This document shows, piece by piece, positions 1 through 10,655 of a stretch of DNA of 64,000 bases. Position 1 is the stretch's first letter, and the number at the start of each line of letters is the position of its first letter. The notes below the pieces were generated by a model. It had not been told where the DNA came from and did not search any database. It saw only the letters and a program-made list of their open reading frames with translations. The translations under genes and the position numbers were made by a program. The stretch comes from Archilochus colubris. Its lineage: Eukaryota; Chordata; Aves; Apodiformes; Trochilidae. The DNA lies in assembly GCA_023079485.1 (NCBI GenBank), contig CM041083.1, positions 155,514,552 to 155,578,551 of the forward strand. The letters are read 5' to 3'.

Positions 1-1110
1 TCCTGGATGAATGCCATCAGGCCCCATGGACTTGTAGGGATCTAACTATGGCAGGAAATCAAATACAAGTTCATGGTCAGCTAAGGGTTGATCCTTGTTG
101 CAGTCATAGTCTTCCAGTTCTGGGCACTGAGGTGCCCTTGATCAGTGTTGAATACAGAGGCCAAAAATGTATTAAATAACTCTGCTTAACTATATCCCTA
201 TTAGTGAGGTGACAGTCTTTTTCCTGTAAAGGACCAATGCTATTTCTACACTTCCTTTGCCATTAATATATTTGAAAAAAAGCTTTTTTAATTTTCTCCC
301 ACAGATCTGGCCAGCTCCAGCTCCAGTTGAGCTTTGGCTGCTCAAATTTGCTCCCTGCAGTAGTTAGCAGTGTCTCTGTATTCTTCCCATGTCATCTGAC
401 TTAGATTCCTCTGTGCATACACCTTCTTTTTTCACCTGATTTGTAGGAGCAGATCCCTGTTCAGCCAAGTCAGTCTTCTACCTCTTCTGCTTGACTTCCG
501 ACATTTTAAAATTTCCTGTTCCTGTGTCTTTAAGAGGTGATGCTTAAAGAGTCAGCAGTACTCATGAACCCCAGCACCTGCAAAATATTTTCTCAGGGGA
601 CTTGAGTCAGAAGCTCCCTGAGCAGCCTGATGTCTGCTCTCCTCATGTCTAGTGTTAAGTTTTGCTGTAAATTTTCCTCTTGTCAGCAGAGATTTTGAAC
701 TCAGTTGCCTCATGGTCACTGTGGCCAAGACAACCTCCAATTTCCACTTGATTCATGAGATCCTCTCTGTTGATGAGCAACAGGTCAAGGAAGGCGTTCT
801 TCTGATATGAGTCCCTTATGACCTCTCCATAAAGCTGTCATATGGCTTAGAAATCTTCTAGCCTGAGCTGTGCTTATTGTATGCTGATCCCAGTTGACTT
901 CTGGAAAGTTGAAGTCCCCCATAAGGACAAGGGCAGTTGGCTTAAAAGTGTCCTTCAGTTCCTCAAATAGGTCATTGGCATCCTCATCCTGGCCTGGAGG
1001 CCTATTGTATATTCCCACAAAGACATCTGCATTGTTTGTTTGTCCCTTGATTCTTACCCAGACTCTCAACTGTGACACTGCCAGATGTGAGCAACATAAC
1101 CAAACACCCA
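1..1110 (-). mobile_element. CR1 LINE fragment, endonuclease to start of reverse transcriptase
   Basis: Read on the minus strand, this is the middle of CR1 ORF2. The endonuclease part carries GDFN (frame 785-1078) and the SDH motif at 712-720. After a linker resembling other CR1s, the sequence enters the reverse transcriptase N-terminus, where SMGPDGIHP is readable near position 10-30. The element continues beyond the left edge. Its 5' side is lost near 1110, typical of CR1 5' truncation. Several frameshifts between 1 and 785 show it is dead. Confidence 0.92.
785..1078 (-). pseudogene. CR1 ORF2 apurinic-type endonuclease fragment
   Basis: A 97-codon open stretch matches the APE-type endonuclease that nicks target DNA for LINE target-primed reverse transcription. 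Visible landmarks are VGIYNRPPGQDED, then LVLMGDFNFPEVNW, where the D and N of GDFN belong to the catalytic centre of this family. The catalytic SDH lies downstream at 712-720 but in another frame, so a frameshift separates the two halves. The N-terminal third of the domain is missing. The ATG is internal and is not a true start. This is a remnant of a transposon protein, not a host gene. Confidence 0.88.
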
Positions 1111-1170
1111 GTTTAGTAATTCCCAGCCAAAAAAATCCATCTTTTTGGGAAGCAAGGATGTCTAAATAGA

Positions 1171-3431
1171 TGTTTTATGATAACTGGAAACTACTTCAAA
1201 TCTGGTACCAGAGGTGAAACAGACTGAATTTTTCCTATCTATTTTAGCATAAGGAGTTCTTAGAAATCCTGCCCTTACAGTGCTGGAGGTTATCAAAGCA
1301 TTCATGCTTTCAGACTCCCTGCATACATCTCTTCATCCAAACTGTGTAATAGGGACTTGAAACTCTCCACATCTTCCTCAGAGAGAGGTTTCACAGCAGT
1401 TTCTATCCCAGTAGAGTCTACAGCAAAATGAGCCTTGCAATATCCAAGTTATTTGCTGCCTGCTATATTTTTCTTATTGGTAGTTTTCTTAGTTTTCAGG
1501 TTACTCACTGCGTAACCCAAAGGGGATTAGAAAATGGCCACTAGGTATATGATCATGTTTTCTTAGATTTCTGATGACTAAAGAGCTCTATATCCTTGAC
1601 AGTAGTACGGTAGATTTCATAAGGATATTTTAATAGTATTTTAAAATGTATAGGATCAAGATTAAAAATTACACAAAAATCTTCCTTTTATTCTCAATAA
1701 ATATTTATTCAGTGAATAAGAAAATGACCAAACCATCAACCCTCCTCCTCCAAATACTGAAATATCTTTCTTTCACATTTCCGTGTATCAGATTATCTGC
1801 ATAAAGAAATAATTTAATTACAGTTTGTTCCAATATATTTTTCATCCACTGTGAGCAACTGACTAAAACCCCTTCGGGATCAACAATATTGTAGTGATTG
1901 TCTAGTTTCAGTCAGTTGCTGAGAGGGAAGCAAAATCTCAAATGACTGGTTTTTTCGAGTATTTGCTTTCTTCTATTTATGAGAAGACATTTTTCTTCAG
2001 TGTGTCAGTTGGTTCTTTCAAGAGTCTTTCAGGAATTAATTAGTTAAGAGACTTTTCAATTTATTTTCTACTAACATTATCTGGTGTGAATAAAAATCTA
2101 TCTATTTAACTATTTTTGTAGCAGTACAGATGAAATTAAAGCTCTTTTAGCCATTCTGACTTCTTTTTCAATCCATGTAGTAACAGGACATTTTGCAGTC
2201 TAGTGGGAGACAAACATTCTGCTCATATTCCCAATAAATGAACAGTGCAATCTTTAAGATCTCCTGTGTTACCATGGATACCAACATGCATCTAACTAAC
2301 ACTAAGTCACAAAATGTACCTTACAGTATTTCTGAATTAAACATCAGGTTTTAGAACTGTTAAACACAATAGAACAATAGAGTTTGGGGAGTTGATTTTT
2401 TTTCTTTTTTTTTTTTTTTTTCAAAAAAGGCTTAGTAATACTAAAGATAGAAAAAAAATGATACTCACCCATAGTCATCTACAACTTGGCATCTTCATCA
2501 GCTGAACTATCTTCCTTAGTTGCTGAGTGATAATGATTTCATTTTATGCAATTTTGCTTTGAACTACTAGAGGTTACTATGGAAACCTTCAGTCTTTTCC
2601 CCCTTCAGAATCTATGAACAGGTAGTAAGTCTGTGGGGAAGTAACATTTCCTCTGAGATATTACTTGAAAATGAGCTCCAAATTGCTTTTACCTTTCATA
2701 AGGCAAAGTTAAACTAAGATTTGTCAGACAGTCTGGTAGAACAGAATATTTTCAGGGAAAAAGAAAAAAAAAAGTTTACCTAAATCTATCAATGTCTGTC
2801 AAACTCCTTGACTTATTGGAATATCATCTTTATTTGATTAGCATAATTTTTTTTTGTAGTTGCTACAAATATTTCCAAATGGAAAATGAATGATTTCCAT
2901 TGTAATCAACCTTTTTAAAATATTGCAGTATATATAACCACATAGTTGCTCTTCATTTTGGCTTTTCTCTAGCTTGCTATTAATTCTTATGCTTACTTGT
3001 TCAATCCTGTATCTGACTTCCCTTGGAACTTCAATAGCTTTTTATTTTTATCCCTGTCTGATTCATGCTAGAAATTAATTGTCAAATTCATTATAATGTA
3101 TAGCATTACTCAGCTTTTCTTTTTATCATCTCTAATTCACCTCTGACATGATCATTATTTTCTAGTCCAGAATTCATGATGTCTAATCAGAACCTACAAG
3201 TGGGTTCCTAACTTCTCTTAATCTAACGTTGATTCACAATTTAGAAATTCGAAAAATTTAATTTCAGACCAATCTTTACCTTTGGCCTTCAGATAATCTA
3301 ATTCTTCATGTGTTACAACCCAATTCTGTCATCCAGTCTCTAAGAAAGTGAGTCACTGATCTGGAACTCTTATTCATTTAGATTTCTTTTTTAATAATAA
3401 AAAAATCTATACTTTTGCTCCTTGCTATTGA
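1171..3431. other. AT-rich sequence without recognised gene
   Basis: Apart from the fragment at 1302-1448, I see only AT-rich, apparently unique sequence. A T-rich run lies near 2398-2422. No repeat tail or domain is recognisable. Confidence 0.6.
1302..1448 (-). pseudogene. Short unidentified coding-like fragment
   Basis: The minus strand is open for 48 codons and ends in TGA at 1302-1304. The product includes LSEEDVESFKSLLHSLDEEM, with a composition more protein-like than the AT-rich surroundings. There is no start codon in a useful place and a TAA lies just upstream (1449-1451). It lies about 190 bp upstream (minus sense) of the recognisable CR1 but does not match the CR1 parts expected there. 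It could be a terminal exon, a processed pseudogene piece or chance. I do not recognise it. Confidence 0.15.
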
Positions 3432-4604
3432 CTCTCTTCCTTTCCTTTCCTTTCCTTTCCTTTCCTTTCCTTTCCTTTCCTTTCCTTTCCTTTCCTTTCC
3501 TTTCCTTTCCTTTCCTTTCCTTTCCTTTCCCTTTTTCCTTTCCTTTCCCTTTTTCCTTTCCTTTCCCTTTTTCCTTTCCTTTCCCTTTTTCCTTTCCTTT
3601 CCCTTTTTCCTTTCCTTTCCCTTTTTCCTTTCCTTTCCCCTTTCCTTTCCTTTCCTTTCCTTTCCTTTCCTTTCCTTTCCTTTCCTTTCCTTTCCTTTCC
3701 TTTCCTTTCCTTTCCTTTCCTTTCCTTTCCTTTCCTTTCCTTTCCTTTCCTTCCCTTTCCTTTCCTTTCCTTTCCTTTCCTTCCCTTTCCTTTCCTTCCC
3801 TTTCCTTTCCTTTCCTTCCCTTCCCTTTCCTTCCCTTTCCTTTCCTTCCCTTCCCTTTCCTTCCCTTCCCTTCCCTTCCCTTCCCTTCCCTTCCCTTCCC
3901 TTCCCTTCCCTTCCCTTCCCTTCCCTTCCCTTCCCTTCCCTTCCCTTCCCTTCCCTTCCCTTCCCTTCCCTTCCCTTCCCTTCCCTTCCCTTCCCTTCCC
4001 TGCCCTTCCCTGCCCTTCCCTGCCCTTCCCTGCCCTTCCCTGCCCTTCCCTGCCCTTCCCTGCCCTTCCCTGCCCTTCCCTGCCCTTCCCTGCCCTTCCC
4101 TGCCCTTCCCTGCCCTTCCCTGCCCTTCCCTGCCCTGCCCTTCCCTTCCCTGCCCTTCCCTTCCCTGCCCTTCCCTTCCCTTCCCTGCCCTTCCCTGCCC
4201 TCCCTTCCCTTCCCTGCCCTTCCCTTCCCTGCCCTTCCCTGCCCTCCCTTCCCTTCCTTTCCTTCCCTGCCCTTCCTTCCTTCCCTTCCCTTCCTTCCCT
4301 GCCCTTCCCTGCCCTTCCCTTCCCTGCCCTTCCCTGCCTTCCCTGCCCTTCCTGCCCTTCCCTGCCCTGCCCTTCCCTGCCCTTCCCTGCCCTGCCCTTC
4401 CCTTCCCTTCCCTTCCCTTCCCTTCCCTTCCTTTCCCTTTCCCTTTCCCTTTCCCTTTCCCTTTCCCTTTCCCTTTCCCTTTCCCTTTCCCTTTCCCTTT
4501 CCCTTTCCCTTTCCCTTTTTCCCTTTCTCTTTCCCTTTTTCCCTTTCCCTTTCCCTTTCCCTTTCCCTTTCCCTTTCCCTTTCCCTTTCCCCTTCTTTTC
4601 CTTT
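3432..4604. repeat. Long polypyrimidine tandem tract with changing units
   Basis: On the plus strand this is almost pure C/T, with G only in a central block. The order of units is TTTCC pentamers (3437-3530), six copies of an 18-mer (3531-3638), TTTCC again (to about 3750), mixed TTTCC/TTCCC, pure TTCCC (about 3861-4000), thirteen copies of the decamer TGCCCTTCCC (4001-4130), irregular mixtures, then TTTCCC hexamers (about 4431-4590). Because the units hold no stop codon, long frames run through on both strands; they are artefacts. The minus strand is G-rich, with GGG runs two bases apart. Confidence 0.97.
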
Positions 4605-4736
4605 ACTTTTCATTTCTTTTTTTTTTTTTTTACTTTACTTTTTTGTTCAGTTTTGGTTTTGATTTTGTTTATTTGGTTTTTTGTGTTTTTTGTTTTCTGT
4701 TTTTTTGTTTTGTTTTTGTTTTATCCTTATTAAGGT
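4605..4736. repeat. T-rich tract with G interruptions
   Basis: Directly following the pyrimidine tract are runs of T broken mostly by single or paired G. It is low complexity and resembles the other G/T tracts of this window. Confidence 0.8.
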
Positions 4737-4820
4737 TTTATCTGCTTTGATTGCCAATCTTCCAGTATCAAAATTAAACAACACTCAGAAATAAAGCCAA
4801 TAAAAAAAAAAAAGCCCATT

Positions 4821-5094
4821 TCAATAGGGCTTTTTACTGCCAGAGTCTAGCATTTCTGGAAAAGACATCACTAAAGACTTTACTTCACTTTTTAATTTGC
4901 ATTCAAAGTAGAACTGAAGGACAGAAGAGACCAGAGTCTTCTTTGCCAAGAGCAGATTCACATTACTCATCTCCCAGAGTTGTTCAGGCAATATCCAACT
5001 GTAAATCATCTTGTTCTGCTACATCAAAGACATATCCTTCTTTACCATCATAAACCAACACCACATTCAGGTTCAGGTATCTTACATTTTCTGT
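4821..5094 (-). pseudogene. Unidentified coding-like block with one frameshift
   Basis: Two overlapping minus-strand frames together look like one broken coding stretch. The first (5094-4987, 36 codons) contains VVLVYDGKEGYVFDV. The second (5009-4821) continues with ILPEQLWEMSN, then FECKLKSEVKSL, and ends in TGA. A single indel near 4990-5005 would account for the change of frame. No strong splice acceptor is visible upstream, and a TGA precedes the first frame (5095-5097). I do not recognise the protein. A pseudogene or exon of a cellular gene is possible; chance is not excluded. Confidence 0.22.
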
Positions 5095-5097
5095 TCA

Positions 5098-5584
5098 CTC
5101 TGTGTAATAAACCTGTATAACTATATAATTTTTGTTAGCATTTACTTGATAGTTTTTTGCATGGAAATTCAGATTCAGGAAAGTTTTTGTGATACATAAA
5201 AATGTCAGACATTTTTAGCTCTGCTTTTTCTTTCACTTTTATTAAATTATAATTACAAAATAATTATTTTTTTTTCCTATGTAATTTAAGTGCAAGTTTC
5301 TTCACTTTCTTTTTCAGCTTCCAGCAAACAATAATCTGATACATAGGCATAAAAAAATATCCTTTCTAATGCTGTTTATTCCCTTATTTTTAACACTGAC
5401 ATTTTTGTGTGTTTGTTTGCTTTATAAAAGGTATGTAAATACCATCATTAAAACTTCTAAATCAAAACCAGAGGAAGCACTTTTTTTTTCATGTCTCAAA
5501 TTAATTTTGATGTGACATTTATTCTCAGAAGTGCAAAAAAGTAAATATTTTGTAGTTCCTCAGGTCTCAGAGGGAGCATGAGCT
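5098..5584. other. AT-rich sequence, nothing recognised
   Basis: AT-rich, no repeat signature or domain seen. Confidence 0.55.
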
Positions 5585-5792
5585 CCCTAATATCAGAGAT
5601 ATTAAGAAAAAATTCATCACCAAAAGAGTGGTGAACCATTCAGAAAAAGTTGCTCAAGGGGGTTGTGGAGTCGTCATTCCTGGACGTGTTCAAAGAATGG
5701 GGAGATGTGGCACTTCAGGGGATGATTTAGTGGCTACAGTGCTGTAGGATCCTGAAGGTCTTTTCCTAACATGGTGATTCTACTATTTTATG
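5585..5792 (+). mobile_element. CR1 3' end fragment
   Basis: This matches the end of CR1 ORF2 and its 3' UTR: a decayed ATTAAGAAAAAATTCATCACC start, the block around GTGGAGTCGTCATTCCTGGA, and a decayed GATTCTACTATTTTATGATC tail. It is strongly diverged and 5' truncated. Confidence 0.85.
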
Positions 5793-7621
5793 ATCTTTCT
5801 GCATTTGAATTTTACTGTCCTGCTTTTTGTTTGGTGATAGCTATGAAAGGAAAAGTGCAGGTCTATCTGGAAAAACCCATGTGATCTTCAGATACCAATT
5901 TTTCTAAAAGCATACCATTATTATTTTGGCCAGGTACAGTTGTTTATATTACTTTTTAAAGATTTTGTATTTTTTTTTCATTAGTACACCATTTGCTATT
6001 ACAGTATTGATCCTCAAAATATTTTTACTTTTCGGCTTACTTTACTTATTCAACTTTTCGGTTATTTACCTTAACATTATGTTTAAGGTCACCAGTTCTG
6101 ACACAAGATTAAAAAAATTACTGCACTGATTCACTGGCATTATTGTCAAATAAAATTTGCTTTTAAAGCAATTACTCTTCCCAGCTAGTTAATCTTTATT
6201 TGGACTTAGAGACTGTAGTTGTGGATGTAAATTCTTAATGTCTACCGTAAGCAGTCTGTAATGGACTTTACAGATGTCATTACAGTGATGGCTGAGATGG
6301 AAACTTTTGGGATAGATGACATAACGGATGGCAATTTGTAGAGTATATTGGTCTTTAATGAGAATTTGATTAAGGAACACAGTAAACTGGTACTGCAAGC
6401 TCTCTCTCAGCTGTTTACCTCCTGTGGCAATATTTCAATAAAGAAGGAAACCTGACAGAAAATGTCCTGCAGTTCAGTAGTAATCAATACAGAAAGAGAA
6501 CTACACAAGATAAATCTGGAAGCACTGACAGAGGGTTAAAGATTTGAAAACACAGAAACAAATGGAGGATGAAAGCAAAACAAAATTTAAAACCTTTGAT
6601 GTCTAATTGCAAATAAATGAACCATCAGTATGATTATAGGTAAGGTTTATTCAGTTACTTTCATTCAACTTGACTTAAAACATGAATGACATTTGTTCAA
6701 TCCTCTGCTGTCTTTTCAACCACAAAATACATGTAGATTCTGGTACATCTATTGATATTCTTTCTGTTTCAATATTGCAGATGCAGTCATTAAGCTACTC
6801 CTGGGAAATGAGGAAATGCTGCTCCATAAATATGTGCAAGTGAAGACTTCCTCAGGGGTTAGAATCTGGAAAACAAGCTATCTAGGATGCTTGGGTACCT
6901 GTCTTGTTTGCCATCTCTCTCTTAACAACTTTATACCAATTCATGTTATAATGTCACCTTTCTGTTTTGTAGACTTAGCCCTAAAGGAAAACTTCAGGTA
7001 CATCCAGTGGGTGCTCAACTTTCCAATTCCTTCCCAGCTACAATTTTTCAAAAGGCATAATTGACTTTTGTCAGACTTGTTTCAAAGTCAAGTAGATTGT
7101 GTGGCATTCATCTGCAGAAACCAACTTACATATTTGAGCGAGGAGATTATACATCACTTGTCTATAAATTTTCTCATGCAAACACCAAAAGCCGTAAATT
7201 ATCTTATACTAATATCTGTCCAGAAGTAGAAAATCTGAAATACCCTTGATAGCCAGATTTTCTGTAGACTTAAAATGTTAATTCAACTAACCTATCCTAC
7301 ATAAATAAGACAATAAAAGAAATGCTGCTATTGTGAAGGATAATTCTATGCACAAAAGTTCAAGCTTTATCACTATCCTTTTCTAATAGTTTTGAAAAAA
7401 ATGTACCAAAGTTGATCTTCCCAAAGACTAACATGATTACAAAATCTGTATAAATTATTATGATAATGTTTTTCTTTTCCTTTGCTTTTCATCCTGTCCC
7501 CCTGCCCTTGTACATATTCAACTTTTCAGAAGGAATTCTTAGCAATTAGTCAGAATTCTAAATATTTTTGACTTTTTGGATAGTTTGCTTTCCTGAATGA
7601 CATATACAATGCATATCAAGC
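5793..7621. other. AT-rich sequence with one coding-like stretch
   Basis: No repeat was recognised. The plus-strand frame from 6231 to 6539 spans 102 codons with only two internal stops (6339, 6453) before its TAA; it is reported as a finding. Other open frames here look random. Confidence 0.5.
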
Positions 7622-8351
7622 TGTCCTGGTTTGAGACAGGTGATTTTACATTTTGGTGACTTTACTTTTATTTTCTGATGATTTTACTTTTCAGTTAAGT
7701 CTCTCCTAAGTAGCTGCACTTGCTGAAATTTATGGCATGATTTAAGTCAGTGTCTGCTTCTAGGACTGATAATTCTTGATGTTTATAATTACTGCTATGC
7801 ATGGTTTGCATAACCAAGGCCACTGCCTCATTCTGAAAAACATCTTATGATTTGCAAAGCTAAAGGGAGTAAAAGGGTCATACTCATCACTCTGCTTTGG
7901 GGAAGGGTGGACCAAACAGGTGACCAAAATTAACAAAAGTATTCCATCACATGTGCATCATATTAAGTATAAATTTGATGTATTGTTGGTTTGATAGGAT
8001 TACACCGATTCAACTGTCTTTGATCCCTATCTGTGTATTCCTGAATCTATGCTTTCCTGAATCCAGCTGACTTAAGAACTACAGACTAGGACTTTTCCAG
8101 GGCCCCCCCCAGCAGCCTCAGTTGGGATGTGAGTGTTCCTTGGAGGAGAAGGCAATATGATATTTGTTTTATAGGTATTTGTACATATGTAATTATTTTC
8201 CTTCATTAAAGCTGTGTAGCTTATTATCAAGCCTGTTAAGTCTCTCTTCCTTATTCTCTTTCCCTTACTTTCTGTCCTTCCCTGGAAGGAGAGGGAGATT
8301 GGTTAATAGAGAGCATCTGTCATTCATTTAATTAATGAATGTTCTGTGACA
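7622..8351 (+). mobile_element. Solo LTR of an endogenous retrovirus, with target duplication
   Basis: It starts TGTCCTGGTTTGAGAC and ends TTCTGTGACA, typical LTR TG...CA ends. Flanks are CAAGC (7617-7621) and TAAGC (8352-8356), a 5-bp duplication with one mismatch, the length expected of ERVL-like elements. A TATA box is at 7978-7984 and a poly(A) signal ATTAAA at 8205-8210. No internal retroviral sequence adjoins either side, so it is a recombined solo LTR. Related pieces lie at 15775-15974 and 23352-23830. Confidence 0.87.
7978..7984 (+). promoter_or_regulatory. LTR TATA box
   Basis: TATAAAT about 355 bp into the LTR and some 220 bp ahead of its ATTAAA signal, the spacing expected for U3 promoter and R region. 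Confidence 0.5.
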
Positions 8352-8650
8352 TAAGCCATCATCACAATGATCTTTCATATTTCTCTTACATTATTTAGAC
8401 ACATACACAATTAAAATTGTTTTGTTGGTTTACATCAGCAATGTTGAAGTCAAAAAAATACACTAAGTTCTAGGATAAAAATAAATTGAAAATAGACATC
8501 TACACTTTGCAATTGTCTTTTTGAAGATTTTCTCTGTCAGAAGTGTATTACTCAATGGATATGTAAGGTAACAAGTGAGGTTCATCTACACTTGTTTCAT
8601 CCATTACATATTTAAGGAAATGTAAATGTTTTTTTATGGCAATTACATAG

Positions 8651-9075
8651 ACTCACTGAATCATAGAACAGTTTGGGATGGAAGGGGCCTTAAAGATCAT
8701 CTACTTCTAAGTCCTCTGACATGGACAGGGACACCTTCCACTGGACAAATTTCTCAAAGCGCCATCAAACCTGACCTTGAATACTTCCAAGGATGGGGGC
8801 ATCCACAGCTTCCCTTAGAAATCTGTTCCAGTGTCTCACCACCCTCACACTAAAAAAAATCTCTTCCTAATGTCTAAACTAAATCTACCCTCTCTCAGTT
8901 TGAAACCATTATCCCTCATCCTACCACTAAATCTCCTTATAAAAAGTCCTTATTGAGCTTTCTTGTGGATCCCCTTTAGGTACTGGAAAGACACCATAAG
9001 GTCTTCCATAAGATCTTCCTGAAGCCTTCTCTTCTCCAGGCTGAATAACCCAAATTGTGTCTTCATAAGGTTTGT
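8651..9075 (-). mobile_element. CR1 3' end fragment
   Basis: Reading the minus strand, the element runs from the end of ORF2 through the 3' UTR to a tail seen on the plus strand as GAATCATAGAACAG (8658-8671). It is 5' truncated near 9075, where it meets the Gag-like sequence. Confidence 0.92.
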
Positions 9076-9239
9076 ACTGGGATTGTAGCACCTTTCACTA
9101 GAGATGGGAGCAGCCATCTTCCAGTAAAAGTCTTCTTACCTGGTAACTCCACCCTGTAGCCCATGTACTTGAGCTCTCAAGGCATCAGTATGTATCATGC
9201 CTTTTCATAGCTTCTTCATGGTTTTGTAAATAATGCCAC

Positions 9240-9990
9240 ATGTCAGTTTGTGATACATTCCATTTTTTTCTGAACTGGTCCCACAGGAGGACATATTTTC
9301 ATAATGGTGGAAACATGGGCCCAGGCAGGAGCAGAGTTCAGCTTTTCTTTCATCCTGTACAGTCTGTCCACTATGTCTTCAGTAATTCTTTACACAGCTG
9401 CAACAGTGGAAGAATGGGAGAGCTTGCTCTTGTATTAACATACCTTGCTATCTACTTCGTTTGTTACAGGTGTGTCAGCATGGGTGTCCCCCCAGACGTT
9501 ACTGAAGGTGTGTGGCATGTTGATGGTGTACTCTGCATGAACTTCTTTAATAAGGACTGGGGACAGGGTATCTCACTGAAGTCAACATTCACTTGACAGT
9601 TACCACAAATAACCTCTTTCACAGGCAACTAACTCTCTCAGGTATTTGGCATTATTTTCTCCATGGTGGCTCCCTTGCTTGGGTGACACTCAGTGTCATC
9701 TTTAAAGGGGTATCTGCTATTTAGAGCTGCCAGGAGCGAGCTTCAGAGACTAATAGTGTTTAATTTCCTTCGAATTGCCTTGTCAATTCCTCCATCTCTG
9801 TCCAGTCTTCCCAGCTGTCTGGCTTCTCTGTTATTAAATCAATTGTGCCTCACCCAGCATGGAAGCAATCAGGTAATAAGTGTCTCACCTTTGTGCCAGG
9901 TCCTTTCTTATTTTTGAAAACATAAAAAGGTGAAGTGCTTCTCTCTTGCTCTAATTCCTCCTCCCATGATAAAGGAAGGGCTACTTTCAT
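9240..9990 (-). pseudogene. Decayed endogenous-retrovirus Gag-like coding sequence
   Basis: Consecutive minus-strand segments read like protein between scattered stops: one around 9836-9636 (REARQLGRLDRDGG, then SSLLAALNSRYPF), one around 9630-9470 (VKEVICGNCQVNVD) and one around 9430-9245 (EDIVDRLYRMKEKL). Order, wording and position downstream of an LTR end at 10656 suggest Gag of an avian ERVL-like provirus; Gag would form the viral core. The assignment rests on resemblance and not on a domain search. Several in-frame stops and frame changes make it dead. Its 3' side is cut off by the CR1 at 9075, and pol is absent. Confidence 0.55.
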
Positions 9991-10002
9991 AGGACTTGCT
10001 GC

Positions 10003-10479
10003 TCAAGCTTTTGTGGGGGGCTCTTCTTCCATATTCTTTAGAAAAAGGCTTGATCTCTCATCTTCATCAGAACTATCCTCTAGGTGCTTCTTTTTAGTTA
10101 CAGGGGTAACTGATATGAGTGGAGGAACATCAGTGATGGCTGTTGTTGGAGTCTGAGTGAGGGCAATACTTGCTCCTACAAGTTCATCTATGCCTACTAA
10201 TAATAAACCACCCTGCAACACAAAAAGAAAAATTAACATATAGAAACAAGGACAACAATTCTCAGAAATTCCAAACTCTGATGGAATCAGCTTAGTGCAA
10301 AAAGGAGATTTGTAATTTTCCATGAATAGATCAAAAATATAAGCAGTAATACATGTAGTAGATATTGTTCCAGGTACCTGGGTAAAGCCACTGCCCAATT
10401 TCTTCCAGAATAGATCACTGGTATCAGACATAACAAAAAAACAGTACCCTTTTCCAAACGTCCCTGACCAGGGAACCAC
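10003..10479 (-). pseudogene. 158-codon open frame at the start of the Gag-like region
   Basis: This is the longest open frame outside simple repeats. It lies between the LTR end at 10656 and the Gag-like segments below 9990, in the same direction, so it is probably the 5' coding part of the same provirus. A hydrophobic stretch (CFYMLIFLFVLQGGLLLVGI) is followed by a Thr/Pro-rich part and an acidic SSDEDE. After the TGA at 10003-10005 the same frame stays open to 9889. Odd point: AG at 10213-10214 and GT at 9887-9888 bracket a 324-nt, phase-0 segment like an exon. The ATG at 10477-10479 is not proven; a second ATG lies 17 codons in. Confidence 0.45.
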
Positions 10480-10655
10480 AAAGACAGACTAAAGGCTCAA
10501 GTAGTACAATATCATATATAACAAGTTGGGCAGCATGACAATAAATCAACATTTGTAAGGGTAGAGTATAAAGTTTCACTGAATAGCATATCAATAACTT
10601 TTTAGATTCCAACCTTCCAGAATGAGAGATGGAAATAATTTAATATTTCAGCCCC

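Noticed and set aside
3378..4750. Three very long open frames (over 400 codons) on both strands
   Set aside because: They run through stop-free tandem repeats and encode only repeated Phe/Leu/Ser/Pro or Gly/Lys/Arg/Glu units. They are products of the repeat, not genes.
4808..4835. Hairpin AAAAGCCC...GGGCTTTTT resembling a bacterial terminator
   Set aside because: The window is a bird genome; a short hairpin beside A and T runs is expected by chance.
5926..6129. Hydrophobic 67-codon plus frame
   Set aside because: Phe/Leu/Ile-rich product of AT-rich DNA with no start context or homology that I can see.
9240..9596. 118-codon plus-strand frame
   Set aside because: It is antisense to the Gag-like minus-strand segments, which have the better protein character.
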